Origin: an uncultured Collinsella sp.
GTDB taxonomy: Bacteria; Actinomycetota; Coriobacteriia; Coriobacteriales; Coriobacteriaceae
Length of the DNA stretch: 64,000 nucleotides
Assembly (NCBI GenBank): GCA_900545745.1
Contig: URAD01000004.1
Span: 23,862 to 87,861 of the forward strand
Reading direction: 5' to 3'
The notes below the pieces were generated by a model that worked only from the letters and a program-made list of their open reading frames with translations, was not told where the DNA came from and searched no databases. Below are positions 33,154-42,331 of this stretch, piece after piece. A program made the translations under genes and the position numbers. Every line of letters begins with the position of its first letter. Positions within the stretch are counted from its first letter, which is position 1.

Positions 33154-34071
33154 TTAATTGGACTCGCCCACCAGGGCGCGGCAGAAATCTTTGGCATTGA
33201 ACTCCTGCAGGTCATCGACCTGCTCACCCACGCCAACGCGAAGGATCGGGAGCTTGAGCTTCTCGGCCACGGCCATGGCGATACCGCCCTTAGCCGTGCC
33301 GTCGAGCTTAGTCATGATAATACCGTCCAGGCCCAGCGCCTCGTTAAACTCGAGCGCCTGGTTCAGACCGTTTTGGCCCGTCGCGGCGTCGATCACAAGC
33401 ACGACCGAAACCAGCATGGGACCGGCGGCCATATTGGCGGCGCGCTTACGCGTCACGTTAACCACCTTGGCAAGCTCGCGCATGAGCTCAGGGCTCGTGT
33501 GCAGACGGCCGGCGGTATCGATAAGCACCAGGTCGCTGCCGCGCTTGTCGGCCTCGTCGAGCACGTCGTAGCAAACACTTGCCGGGTCGGAGCCGCGGTC
33601 GCGCTTGATGACGGGGACGCCAGCGCGCTGGCCCCACACATCGAGCTGCTCGATAGCGGCAGCACGGAAGGTATCGGCCGAACCGATCACGACGTTCTTG
33701 CCGCGGGCGGCCATGGCGCTCGCGATCTTACCGACCGTCGTGGTCTTGCCGGCACCGTTAATGCCCACAAACAGCACGCAGCTCGGCGTATCGGAAAACG
33801 GATCGCGCTCGATGGGCACAAAGTGCTGCTCGAGCTGCTCGGCCAGGGCACGGCGAAGCTGCGGAGCGGTCTTGAGGTTCTTCTTGGCCGCGGCATCGCG
33901 CAGGTCATCGGAGACCTTGATAGCGACCTCGGCGCCCATGTCACCCATGACGAGGGTGTCCTCCAGGTCCTCCCAAAAATCCTCGTCGACCTCGCCGCCA
34001 AAGTAGAAGACCTCGTTGAGGGCCTCGCGGCTGCGCTCAAGTCCGCGCGAGAGAGCATCGAAGAATCCCAT
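33154..34071 (-). CDS. ftsY: Signal recognition particle receptor FtsY
   Basis: GTPase partner of Ffh at the membrane, 305 residues: NG domain only, without the long acidic A domain of Enterobacteria. GINGAGKTTTVGKIA, SADTFRAAAIEQLDVW, DTAGRLHTS, TKLDGTAKGG and VGEQVDDLQEFNAKDFCRAL are all present. Its start overlaps the smc stop (TAATG), so it is translationally coupled. Confidence 0.96.
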   Translation of the reverse strand: MGFFDALSRGLERSREALNEVFYFGGEVDEDFWEDLEDTLVMGDMGAEVAIKVSDDLRDAAAKKNLKTAPQLRRALAEQLEQHFVPIERDPFSDTPSCVLFVGINGAGKTTTVGKIASAMAARGKNVVIGSADTFRAAAIEQLDVWGQRAGVPVIKRDRGSDPASVCYDVLDEADKRGSDLVLIDTAGRLHTSPELMRELAKVVNVTRKRAANMAAGPMLVSVVLVIDAATGQNGLNQALEFNEALGLDGIIMTKLDGTAKGGIAMAVAEKLKLPILRVGVGEQVDDLQEFNAKDFCRALVGESN

Positions 34072-37000
34072 TATGCATTCACGACCTTTCCGGTTTCGCG
34101 ATCGAGTTTTTGCGAGACGACGCGACTGACGCCGTCGGCTTGCATCGAGACGCCGTAGAGGACGTCAGCGTCCTCCATAGTACGGCGCTGATGCGAGATA
34201 ACCAAGAGCTGCGTATCGGAACGCAACACGTCGAGTGCGCCGATAAGCTTGGACAGGTTGGCGTCATCGAGTGCCGCCTCGACCTCGTCCAGCACATAGA
34301 ACGGCACCGTGCGCGTGCGGTACACAGCAAAGAGCAGGGCGAGCGCCGTCAGGCTCTTCTCGCCGCCCGACATGAGCATCATCTTGGTGATGCGCTTGCC
34401 GCGCGGCTGCGCCACGACCTCGATACCCGTCTCGGCAGGATGCTCGGGATCGGTCATCTCCAGATGAGCCTGACCGCCCGGGAAGAGCATGGCGAAGATC
34501 TCGCGGAAGTTCGCATCGACCTTCTCAAACGTCACCAGGAACGCCTTGCGCATCTTACGGTCGATAGCCACGGTGATCTTGGTGAGCGCCTTGCGCGCGC
34601 TCTCCAGATCGGCCAGCTGCTCCTCGATGTAATCGGCGCGGCGCTTGAGCTGCTCGTACTCCTCCATGGCAACTTGGTTAACGGGACCAAGGTTGTTGAT
34701 CTGGCGCACAAGCTGGTTGAGTTCGCGCTCGGCGGCATCGCGGTCCGTGGGCACCGGAAGCATGAGCGCTTCCTCGAGTACCGTGGTGCCATCGGCGGTA
34801 ATGGCCTTAATGGCGGCCTCTACCTGCACCTCGAGCTTGCCACGCGCGACCTTGAACTCGTTTTGCGCGGCGGAGGCGGTATCGACTCGCTCCTTAGCGC
34901 GGGCAACCTCTGCCTTGGCATCCTCGATGGTCTTCTTGAGCGAAGCGGAGTCCGCCTCCTCCAGAGAGGCCTGGTCACGCAGGCGCGCTGCCCAATCCGA
35001 CGCGCGTTCCAACAGGGCCGAATAGCGTTCGTGCATGGGGTCGACGCGCAGGCGCAGCAGCTCGAGCGAGCGCGAAGCCTGGCGTGTTCCGCGGATACGA
35101 CGGTCGATGCCCTCAAGACGATGCTCAAGGTCGGGCACGCGGCCCTTCAGCGAACGCAGGCGCTCGCTCGTCTGGGCCAGGCGCACCTTGGCATCGGCGA
35201 GCTTACCGGCGGCCTCGGAATCGTCACGGCGAACGCGATCGAGCTCATCGTTGGCCTCGGCAATCTGGAGGCCCAGGTCGCTTGCCTGTGCACGCGCCTC
35301 GTCACGCGAACGGGTGAGCTCGTCAACGCGCGGGCGCGCGGCACGAACGGCCTCGGCAGCCTGCTCGCGGCGCTTGGAGATGCGCACGCGCTCGACCTCG
35401 GCATTGTTGGCGCTTTGCTCCAAGCGGCCGATCTCGGAGAGCAGCGAGCGGCGCTCGCCCTCAAGACGGGCGATCTCACCGGCGGCATCGCCCTCGGCGG
35501 CACGGGCCTCCTCGACGGCAACGTTGGCCTCGACGACTTGGTCCGAAGCATGCTCAAAGATGGCAGCCAGATCGGGTTCCAGGCCCTCGAGCTCACGGAT
35601 GCGGCGCTTGCGCTCCAAGGCACCCAAAGCCTCGCCGGCATCAAGCCCCACGCGCACCAGGCCGCCGCAGGCGACGCGGGCGCCATCGGGGGTCACGTAA
35701 GTCACGCCTTCAACGACCGGCGCCGACAGCGCGGCAGCAAGATCGTCAACGACGTAATAGCCGCCGAGCAGCGCCTCGACGACGGGACCGTAGCCTGCGC
35801 GCACGGACAGACGATCAACCAGACGGGTACCGGCAGCGCCCTCAGCGGCGGTAGAGCCGCTCACGTCGCGCGCCACCAGCAGTGCTTCGCCCGAGGCCTT
35901 CTTTTGGTCCAGAGCCGCACGACCGGCACGCTCAAGCGTGGCGGCGTCATCAAACAGCAGCGCATCGATATCGCCGGCGAGCAATTGCTCAACCAGGCCC
36001 TCAAGCTCGCGCGGGGCCTCGAGCACGTCGCCCAGACGACCCGAGACATCGTCGCCCAGCGCACCCACCAGACGGCTCACGAGCGGCGAGCTGTCGGCCA
36101 TGCGGGCATCGAGTTTCTTTTGGCTGGCAAGCTCCGAGCGCACCTCGGACAGCTTGTTGCGCGCCTCACTCTCACGATTACGCAGGTCCTTCAGGGCCGC
36201 GCGTGCCGTCTCGGTGGCCTCACGCGCATCGGCCTGGGCCTGGCGCGCTTCCTCAAGAGCGCCTTCAAGCTCCTCGGCGCGGTCGCGACGGCTCTCGAGC
36301 GAGGCCGTGACCTCCTCGAGCTGTTCATCGATCTGCTCCAGGCGCGAGGCATACATGTTGTCCTCGACCTCGGCATTGCTCAAGGAATCCTTCACCTTGG
36401 CGAGCTCGAGCGCGGCGTTATCGGCTACGCGCTGCACATCGCGTTGTTCGCGCGTAAGCTTCGAAATCTGATTGTCGAGCGCCACGCGCCGCTCGTGGAG
36501 CTCGGCGGCGGCAGGACCAGCGGCGTCAACGTCCTCCTGGGCCTGCATATGCGCACCGGTCACTTCCTCAAGCTGCGCACGCGCGTCCTCAAGCTCCTCG
36601 ACCACGCGACGACGCTGATGCTCGGAGCTCGAAATCTGACCGCGCATGTCAGACAGGCGCGACACCATGTTGTGGCCCTTTTCCTCGAGCAGGCGCATGT
36701 CGGAGTTAATGCGGCCGACCACATCTTGCATATGGCGGCGTTGCTCGCCCAGGTCGCCCACAAACAGGCCCTTTTCCTCGAGCATGACCTGGAGCTTCTC
36801 GAGCTCGCGCTCCTTTTCGCCCAAGCGGTACTGCGCAAGCTCAAGCTCGGCCGCGCCCTCCTTGGAGCGGCTCTCCAGGTCGTTCCACTGCGACTGCAGC
36901 GAACGCAGCTCATCGACGGCCAGCATCTGCGTAAGCTCGTTCGCGCGCGAGGACAGCTCTTTGTACTTGCGCGCACGATCGACCTGACGCTCCAGCGGTC

Positions 37001-37607
37001 GCAGCTGACGGGCGATTTCCTTATTGATGTCGCGGGCACGCGTCAGGTGCTCGTCCATCGACTTAATCTTTTTGAGCGCACGCTCCTTGCGGCGCTTGTG
37101 CTTGGAGATGCCGGCGGCCTCCTCGATGAGGGCGCGGCGCTCCTCGGGGCGGCTCTGCAAAATGGCGTCGAGCTTGCCCTGGCTGATGATGGAATGCGTA
37201 TCCTTGCCCAGGCCCGAATCGTGCAAGATGTCCTGAATGTCCATCAGGCGGCACGGGCTCGAGTTGATGAGGTACTCGCTTTCGCCCGAGCGATACATAC
37301 GACGGGTGATGGCGACCTCGTCAAAATCGACGGGCAGCATATGGTCCGAGTTATCGAGCACAAGCGTGACCTCGGCGACACCCACCGGCTTGCGCGCTGA
37401 CGAGCCCGAGAAGATGACATCCTCCATGGCCTGGCCGCGCAACTGCTTGGCGCTCTGCTCGCCCAGGACCCACAGGATGGAGTCGGAGATGTTCGATTTT
37501 CCCGAGCCGTTGGGACCGACGATGACGGTCAGGCCCGGCTCAAACGTCATATGGGCGCGGTCGGCAAACGACTTGAACCCTTTGAGCGTGAGGGACTTGA
37601 GATACAC
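34071..37607 (-). CDS. smc: Chromosome segregation protein SMC
   Basis: Cohesin/condensin-like SMC ATPase, 1178 residues. N-terminal Walker A GPNGSGKSNISDSILWVLGEQSAK; C-terminal signature LMSGGEKSLTALALLFAVY and Walker B VPFYVLDEVEAALDD. Two long coiled-coil arms flank a hinge (about 510-660) with LEGLVEQLLAGDIDALLF and TYVTPDGARVACGGLVRVG. It works with ScpA/ScpB, not in this window. It overlaps ftsY and follows rnc by 10 bp. Confidence 0.97.
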   Translation of the reverse strand: MYLKSLTLKGFKSFADRAHMTFEPGLTVIVGPNGSGKSNISDSILWVLGEQSAKQLRGQAMEDVIFSGSSARKPVGVAEVTLVLDNSDHMLPVDFDEVAITRRMYRSGESEYLINSSPCRLMDIQDILHDSGLGKDTHSIISQGKLDAILQSRPEERRALIEEAAGISKHKRRKERALKKIKSMDEHLTRARDINKEIARQLRPLERQVDRARKYKELSSRANELTQMLAVDELRSLQSQWNDLESRSKEGAAELELAQYRLGEKERELEKLQVMLEEKGLFVGDLGEQRRHMQDVVGRINSDMRLLEEKGHNMVSRLSDMRGQISSSEHQRRRVVEELEDARAQLEEVTGAHMQAQEDVDAAGPAAAELHERRVALDNQISKLTREQRDVQRVADNAALELAKVKDSLSNAEVEDNMYASRLEQIDEQLEEVTASLESRRDRAEELEGALEEARQAQADAREATETARAALKDLRNRESEARNKLSEVRSELASQKKLDARMADSSPLVSRLVGALGDDVSGRLGDVLEAPRELEGLVEQLLAGDIDALLFDDAATLERAGRAALDQKKASGEALLVARDVSGSTAAEGAAGTRLVDRLSVRAGYGPVVEALLGGYYVVDDLAAALSAPVVEGVTYVTPDGARVACGGLVRVGLDAGEALGALERKRRIRELEGLEPDLAAIFEHASDQVVEANVAVEEARAAEGDAAGEIARLEGERRSLLSEIGRLEQSANNAEVERVRISKRREQAAEAVRAARPRVDELTRSRDEARAQASDLGLQIAEANDELDRVRRDDSEAAGKLADAKVRLAQTSERLRSLKGRVPDLEHRLEGIDRRIRGTRQASRSLELLRLRVDPMHERYSALLERASDWAARLRDQASLEEADSASLKKTIEDAKAEVARAKERVDTASAAQNEFKVARGKLEVQVEAAIKAITADGTTVLEEALMLPVPTDRDAAERELNQLVRQINNLGPVNQVAMEEYEQLKRRADYIEEQLADLESARKALTKITVAIDRKMRKAFLVTFEKVDANFREIFAMLFPGGQAHLEMTDPEHPAETGIEVVAQPRGKRITKMMLMSGGEKSLTALALLFAVYRTRTVPFYVLDEVEAALDDANLSKLIGALDVLRSDTQLLVISHQRRTMEDADVLYGVSMQADGVSRVVSQKLDRETGKVVNA

Positions 37608-37617
37608 GGTTCCTCGC

Positions 37618-38343
37618 TTACACGTGCTTCTTATTGAGAATCACGCCGTTGGTGGTGTAACCCATACGGTCGAGCGCCTCAAGCGCGGCGGCTCCCTCGG
37701 CTTCCTTCTTAGAGGAACCGGAACCGCGACCCTGGCGAATACCATCGATCAAAACCACAGCGGTAAAGGTGGGCGCATGCGCCGGGCCCTCGGAGCCAAC
37801 GAGCTTGTACGCCGGAGGTTCGTGACCGTCGGCTTGCACGCACTCCTGCAAAAACGACTTGGGGTTCGCAGGATGCTCGGCACGCTCGGAAGCCAAATGC
37901 GGCTTAAGTGTACGGTGAATGAACTCCGCCGCCGCATCCCAGCCGGCATCCAGGTACAGCGCGCCCACGAGCGACTCGTAGACGTTCTCGAGCGCCGAAT
38001 GCAGGCCGCGCGCACCGGTACCGGTCTCGGAGGCACCAAAGATGATGATGTCGTCAATGCCCAGCTCGTGAGAAACCTCGGACAGCGTAGCGCCCGAGAC
38101 AAGCGACACCTTCAGGCGCGTGAGCTTGCCCTCGTCAAACTCCGGATAGGACTCAAACAGGGAGCGTGCGACCACAGCGCCCAAAATGGAATCGCCCAAG
38201 AACTCAAGGCGCTCATAGCTGGCAGAAACCGGCTGGCCCTCGACTGCCGAGGGATGCGTAAGCGCCGCGCGCAGCAGCACCTTATTGTTGAACTCGTGGC
38301 CCAAGATTTCCTGGGCGCGCATAAGACGTTCAGACAAAGCCAA
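37618..38343 (-). CDS. rnc: Ribonuclease III with Asn at one metal ligand
   Basis: dsRNA endonuclease of rRNA processing. 241 residues: RNase III domain (about 1-150) with YERLEFLGDSIL carrying the acidic cluster, and C-terminal dsRBD with KSFLQECVQADGHEPPAYKL and RGSGSSKKEAEGAAAL. The second motif, normally ADVFEAFIGALYLD, is ENVYESLVGALYLD: the conserved Asp (E. coli D114 position) is Asn120, while Glu123 remains. The codon is AAC. Activity is therefore not certain. It lies between acpP (3 bp) and smc in the usual order. Confidence 0.93.
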   Translation of the reverse strand: MALSERLMRAQEILGHEFNNKVLLRAALTHPSAVEGQPVSASYERLEFLGDSILGAVVARSLFESYPEFDEGKLTRLKVSLVSGATLSEVSHELGIDDIIIFGASETGTGARGLHSALENVYESLVGALYLDAGWDAAAEFIHRTLKPHLASERAEHPANPKSFLQECVQADGHEPPAYKLVGSEGPAHAPTFTAVVLIDGIRQGRGSGSSKKEAEGAAALEALDRMGYTTNGVILNKKHV

Positions 38344-38346
38344 GAC

Positions 38347-38589
38347 CTAGGCCTCCCTGGCGTTTTCGATGGCGTCGACGGCGTCGGCGACAGAGTTGAG
38401 CGAGAGCAGAGTCTCGTCATCGATCTCGAGGTTGAACTCGTCCTCGATAGCCGTAACCAGCTGCAGGCGCTCGAGCGAGTTGGCATCGAGGTCGTCAAAG
38501 GTGGTCTCCTCGCTAATTTCGGCAACATCGACGCCCAGAACGTCAGCAGCGACCTCGGCGATCTTGTCGAAGATTTCGGAGCGGTCCAT
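38347..38589 (-). CDS. acpP: Acyl carrier protein
   Basis: 80-residue type II fatty-acid ACP. The phosphopantetheine Ser is in DDLDANSLERLQLVTAIEDEF, with Asn before Ser where most have Asp. The four-helix pattern and Glu/Asp-rich composition are typical. ATG at 38587-38589 was chosen within a longer open frame because it gives standard length. It lies between plsX and rnc, the standard fatty-acid/rnc arrangement. Confidence 0.94.
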   Translation of the reverse strand: MDRSEIFDKIAEVAADVLGVDVAEISEETTFDDLDANSLERLQLVTAIEDEFNLEIDDETLLSLNSVADAVDAIENAREA

Positions 38590-38626
38590 AGCGCTTCCTC
38601 TCATAGTGCATGAATACCAAAAGAAT

Positions 38627-38646
38627 GGTACCGCCCGGGCGGTACC
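38627..38646. promoter_or_regulatory. Perfect 20-bp palindrome before acpP
   Basis: GGTACCGCCCGGGCGGTACC is its own reverse complement. It lies 38 bp upstream of acpP and 68 bp past the plsX stop. It could be an operator for a lipid regulator or a plsX terminator; the following minus-strand sequence is ATTCTTTTGG, with only a short T-run. Confidence 0.5.
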
Positions 38647-38713
38647 AAGACACGGTTCTGATTCTACCCCACGACGTGCGCCGCGAAGCACATAACAGCG
38701 CCCTAACTCGCTC

Positions 38714-39733
38714 TTATAAAACGATACCGTCCATAGAGTTGGCGACATTCTCAACCAGCCCGGCGCGCACGGCTTCGGCCGCCGCGAGCGTACCGTTTTT
38801 GACAGCCTCGACTGAGGTGGCGCCATGGCCGATCAGGACCACGCCGCGCAGGCCCAGAAGAATCGCGCCGCCCTTGGCGTCGCCAGAGAGCTTGGCCTTA
38901 ATCTCGCGCATCTGCTTTTTAATGAGCAGCGCGGCGATCTTGGTGCCGAGCGAGGCCATAAAGGCGCCCTTGAGCTCCTGCAGCAAAAACTTGGCAGCGC
39001 CCTCGGTAGCTTTGAGAGCGATATTACCCGACATGCCATCGGCAACGACGACATCGAAGTTACCTGAGGTGAGGTCGGTGCCCTCGCAGTTACCAACAAA
39101 GCCGGGAACGGCGGCCTTCATAGCAGGGAAACAGGCCTTGGTAAAGTTGGAGCCCTTCTCATCCTCGGTGCCGTTGGCAAGCAGGCCCACGCGAGGATGC
39201 TCGATGCCCAGGACGACGCGGGCATAGGCGCTACCCATCTGGGCAAAACGCACCATGTCATCGACCTCCACATCGGGGTTGGCACCCATGTCGCACAGCA
39301 CCGTCAGACCGCCGGCGCGATTGGGCAGCGCATTGGTCAGACAGGGGCGCACCGGCTGCTTCTTGCCTTCGGCCTGATACCTAAACGGCGTCACATAGGC
39401 GGTGGCGGCGGCGGTCATGGCACCGGTGGAGCCGGCGGAGAAAAACGCGTCCGCATTTCCCTTCTTGATGGCGCGGCACGACAGCACGATCGAAGACTTG
39501 CGTTTGGTCATCACGGCGCGAATGGGATCGTCATCCATGGCGATAACGTCGGGTGCCTCCAGGGCCTCGACGCGCGCATGGGAGGCGGCAAAGGGATTGA
39601 CGATTTCGGCGGGGCCAGCTGCCAAGACCTCGATATCGGGATCGGCGGCAAGCGCAGCCTCGATACCATCGAGAACAACCTGAGGTTTCTCGTCTCCGCC
39701 CACAACGTCTACACAAACGCGAACGTTACTCAT
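38714..39733 (-). CDS. plsX: Phosphate acyltransferase PlsX
   Basis: Makes acyl-phosphate from acyl-ACP for phosphatidic acid synthesis. 339 residues: VCVDVVGGDEKPQVVLDGIEAAL at the start, where most have DAMGGD.AP, ASHARVEALEAPDVIAMDDDPIRAVMTKRKSSIVLSCRAIKKGNADAFFSAGSTGA and GNIALKATEGAAKFLL at the end. Start MSNVRV at 39733 was chosen because AAGGAG lies 7 nt upstream; the ATG two codons earlier has almost no spacing. It precedes acpP and follows rpmF. Confidence 0.92.
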   Translation of the reverse strand: MSNVRVCVDVVGGDEKPQVVLDGIEAALAADPDIEVLAAGPAEIVNPFAASHARVEALEAPDVIAMDDDPIRAVMTKRKSSIVLSCRAIKKGNADAFFSAGSTGAMTAAATAYVTPFRYQAEGKKQPVRPCLTNALPNRAGGLTVLCDMGANPDVEVDDMVRFAQMGSAYARVVLGIEHPRVGLLANGTEDEKGSNFTKACFPAMKAAVPGFVGNCEGTDLTSGNFDVVVADGMSGNIALKATEGAAKFLLQELKGAFMASLGTKIAALLIKKQMREIKAKLSGDAKGGAILLGLRGVVLIGHGATSVEAVKNGTLAAAEAVRAGLVENVANSMDGIVL

Positions 39734-39750
39734 ATACATGCTCCTTATAC

Positions 39751-39780
39751 AAAAATGGCCGACTCATTGAGCCGGCCATT
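39751..39780 (-). terminator. Intrinsic terminator after rpmF
   Basis: AATGGCCG pairs with CGGCCATT (39754-39761 and 39773-39780) around a roughly 11-nt loop. T5 follows on the minus strand, just before the plsX ribosome binding site. Confidence 0.7.
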
Positions 39781-39820
39781 GTGGTTCCATTTGGAACGGC
39801 ATCGCATCTAGAGTATACCG

Positions 39821-40000
39821 TTACTCGGTAACGATAACCTCGCGGTCCTTGTAGAAACCGCAGCTGGGGCACACGTGGTGCGGAAGCTTAACAGCGCCGC
39901 AACGGGGGCACGTGGACTGAGCCGCAGCCGAGATCTTCATGTTGGCGGAACGACGGGTGTGAGTGCGGATACGACCCTGCTTTTGTTTAGGTACGGGCAT
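39821..40000 (-). CDS. rpmF: 50S ribosomal protein L32
   Basis: 59-residue L32, too short for ordinary ORF lists. It begins MPVPKQKQGRIRTHTRRSA and carries the four-Cys zinc site CPRCG...CPSCG, with KLPHHVC before the second pair. AAGGAAGG precedes ATG. Between the DUF177 gene and plsX, the normal neighbours. Confidence 0.95.
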   Translation of the reverse strand: MPVPKQKQGRIRTHTRRSANMKISAAAQSTCPRCGAVKLPHHVCPSCGFYKDREVIVTE

Positions 40001-40064
40001 AGTGACCTTCCTTATGAACTATCCAGTGTGGCGATTACGCGCAAGTAGCGATACTACCACAGTT

Positions 40065-40619
40065 TTACTCATCGAGCTTGAGATTCTTCAATGCTGCAAA
40101 TGGATTTTCCGTGGCAGCGGCCCATTCTGCCTCTGCCTGGGCGGCGCAATCGCATTGCTCGACGTTGAGATTGCAACCGCAAGTGGGGCAAAGGCCGCGG
40201 CAATCGGGCTTGCACAGGACAACGAACGGCGTGTCCATGACGACCGCGTCGTTGATGGGCTCTCCCAGATCGACGATGCGATCCTCGCCCAGGAGCTCGT
40301 AGCCGTCTTCGTAGGCCTCGGGATCCTCGGGCTCCTCAAAGAGATAAAACTCCTCGATCTCGCCGGCGATATCAAACGAGGCGGGCTCCAGGCAACGGTC
40401 GCACTCGCCGGTGGCGTGCGCGCGGACCATGCCCGTGAGCAAGACACCGGTACCGGCATTGGTAAAGACAACGTCGTAGTCGATGCCGTCCTGTAGCTGG
40501 TACTCCTTCTCGCCCACCGTGTAGGTGGCGACATCGACCTTACCGGTCAGCGGATACGAATCTCCAGGAAACTCGAGCTGCTCGGAAAGATCGACGGTAA
40601 CGCTCGGGAACTCAGCCAT
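40065..40619 (-). CDS. DUF177 (YceD) family protein
   Basis: 184 residues. Carries C-rich sites CDRCLEPASFDIAGEIEEFYL and CRGLCPTCGCNLN, the YceD signature, plus acidic stretches. YceD proteins precede rpmF in most bacteria and are linked to rRNA or ribosome assembly; the mechanism is unclear. Start MAEFPSVTVD overlaps the previous gene's stop codon. It is not known whether Cys bind zinc here. Confidence 0.9.
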   Translation of the reverse strand: MAEFPSVTVDLSEQLEFPGDSYPLTGKVDVATYTVGEKEYQLQDGIDYDVVFTNAGTGVLLTGMVRAHATGECDRCLEPASFDIAGEIEEFYLFEEPEDPEAYEDGYELLGEDRIVDLGEPINDAVVMDTPFVVLCKPDCRGLCPTCGCNLNVEQCDCAAQAEAEWAAATENPFAALKNLKLDE

Positions 40620-41116
40620 TACCACTGACCATTCTGCTGGGCGGCACCCTCGTTGAGCTGCTGACGGCAACGGGTAACGGTGCCGGTCAGGCTCTTGAGG
40701 TTCTCCTCCAGGTGCGTAAAGACCTGCTCTGCGTAGTCCTCGGCAGCATAACGCGTCTCGCGCTCGTACTGCTGGGCACGATCGCGGATGTCGTCGGCCT
40801 GCTGCTGCGCAAGGCGGACGATCTCCTGCTCACCGGCAATGGTGAGGGCCTGCTGCTGAGCGTCGGCGATGATGGAATCGGCCTGGGCGGCGGCGGAAGC
40901 CATAAGCTCCTCGCGCTCCTTAAGGATACGGCGGGACTTCTGCCACTCCTCGGGATAGCTCATGCGGATCTCGTCGAGGATGTTGAAGAACACGTCGGCG
41001 TCGATGACCTTGAACTGAGCGTTCTTGCCGAAAGGCGGCTTGGCTTCCTCGATCAGCCCTTCGAGCTCATCGACCAAGCTGACGATCCTATCGCCAGGAA
41101 AATTCTCGCCCGGCAT
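40619..41116 (-). CDS. Coiled-coil hypothetical protein between coaD and DUF177
   Basis: 165 residues, largely helical. SLVDELEGLIEEAK at the N-terminus, then a long Gln/Ala-rich coiled coil (about 70-150: AQADSIIADAQQQALTIAGEQEIVRLAQQQADDIRDRAQQYERE). No membrane segment or catalytic motif. It resembles DivIVA-type or F0-b-like coiled coils found at this locus in actinobacteria, role unknown. The ATG at 41116 has GAAAGGAG upstream. Confidence 0.6.
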   Translation of the reverse strand: MPGENFPGDRIVSLVDELEGLIEEAKPPFGKNAQFKVIDADVFFNILDEIRMSYPEEWQKSRRILKEREELMASAAAQADSIIADAQQQALTIAGEQEIVRLAQQQADDIRDRAQQYERETRYAAEDYAEQVFTHLEENLKSLTGTVTRCRQQLNEGAAQQNGQW

Positions 41117-41184
41117 CCGGTCTCCTTTCATAGGTAACATATCATCGTGCTAGTTTACCACATGCCACCAGGCAATAAAAAACG

Positions 41185-41682
41185 TCACGAAAAGCGATGT
41201 CTGAGCGCTTCGACCACGTTGGGTGGGACAAACGTCGACACATCGCTGCCGAGCGACGCAATCTGGCGTACCACCGAGCTCGAGATATAGCCGTACTGCG
41301 GCGCACTCATGACAAAGATGGACTCCAGCTCGTTATCCAGGCGGTAGTTGAGGTCAGCCTGCTGCAGCTCGTACTCAAAGTCGGTCATGGCGCGCAGGCC
41401 CTTGACCACGGCCCCCGCCCCCTGCTCGCGAGCGAAGTCGACCAAGAGGCCGGTAAAGGGCAGGACTTCGACGCCGTCGATATTACCGAGCGCCTCGCGG
41501 GCCAGCGCCACGCGCTCATCGAGCATAAACGTGGTGCCCACGCCGTTTTTACCCTGCGACTCGGCAACAGCGACGATCACGCTAGGAAAGATGCGGCGGG
41601 CGCGGCGGATCACATCGATATGGCCAAACGTGATGGGATCAAAAGTGCCCGGGACGATCACGCGGTTGATGGTGTCATTCAT
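41185..41682 (-). CDS. coaD: Phosphopantetheine adenylyltransferase
   Basis: CoA biosynthesis: adenylates 4'-phosphopantetheine. 165 residues with VIVPGTFDPITFGHIDVIRRA (nucleotidyltransferase T/HxGH), EVLPFTGLLVDFAREQGAGAVVKGLRAMTDFEYELQ and ISSSVVRQIASLGSDVSTFVPP. Start MNDTINRV overlaps the rsmD stop by 8 bp. The upstream part of the open frame is in the rsmD coding region and is not real. Confidence 0.95.
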   Translation of the reverse strand: MNDTINRVIVPGTFDPITFGHIDVIRRARRIFPSVIVAVAESQGKNGVGTTFMLDERVALAREALGNIDGVEVLPFTGLLVDFAREQGAGAVVKGLRAMTDFEYELQQADLNYRLDNELESIFVMSAPQYGYISSSVVRQIASLGSDVSTFVPPNVVEALRHRFS

Positions 41683-42331
41683 GGGCGTCCTCCTGAAACG
41701 TCGTGGCATCATTGTTGTCAGCATCGGTGCCGGCGCTATCGCCCTCACCATCGTCATCGCCGACCCAACGGAGCAGGTCGACCGAGGTAATGCCGTAGCG
41801 CTTCTCACGTACAGTCTCAAAGTCTGCCGGATGCGCGCCCGCATCGGCGGCGGCATGCTCAAACAGGGCAAAAGCGCCAGGTGCAAGCAAACCCTGCTGG
41901 GCCAGGTCCTGCAGCAGCTCCTCGACCGGCTCGGCACCAAAAGCATAGGGCGGGTCGAGCAGGACCAAATCAAAGGGACCTCCCGGTACACGACCGCGCG
42001 AGGCACTCGCCAGCATGTCGCCCGTGACCACGCGCCAACGCGCACGGTCACGGCAGAGCGACTCGATATTCTTGGTAATGAGCCGCGCGGCGTTGCGATC
42101 GATCTCGAACGTCGTGAGCGAGCGAGCCCCACGAGAGAGCATCTCTAACCCTAAGGCACCGGAGCCGCCAAAGGCGTCCAGCACACGGACCTCGTCCAGA
42201 TCGAAGTCGAATGCCGACATGACCATAGATGCGCACGCCTCGCGTACGCGATCAGTCGTGGGGCGGGTGACATCGCGACCACGGGGCTCCTCGATCTTAC
42301 GACCGCGCCATTCGCCGCCGATGATTCTCAT
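41675..42331 (-). CDS. rsmD: 16S rRNA (guanine(966)-N(2))-methyltransferase RsmD
   Basis: 218 residues. IIGGEWRGRKI, TRPTTDRVREA, VLDAFGGSGALGLEMLSRGA (SAM-binding) and LVLLDPPY, the catalytic NPPY-type motif, identify it. Overlaps coaD (8 bp) and recG (4 bp); the recG-rsmD-coaD order is common in Gram-positives. The C-terminal extension (about 195-218) is acidic and low-complexity. Confidence 0.93.
   Translation of the reverse strand: MRIIGGEWRGRKIEEPRGRDVTRPTTDRVREACASMVMSAFDFDLDEVRVLDAFGGSGALGLEMLSRGARSLTTFEIDRNAARLITKNIESLCRDRARWRVVTGDMLASASRGRVPGGPFDLVLLDPPYAFGAEPVEELLQDLAQQGLLAPGAFALFEHAAADAGAHPADFETVREKRYGITSVDLLRWVGDDDGEGDSAGTDADNNDATTFQEDAHE

Noticed and set aside
38347..38826. Longer acpP reading frame
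   Set aside because: Extension before MDRSEIF is outside family length and covers the palindrome; it is not supported by a ribosome site.
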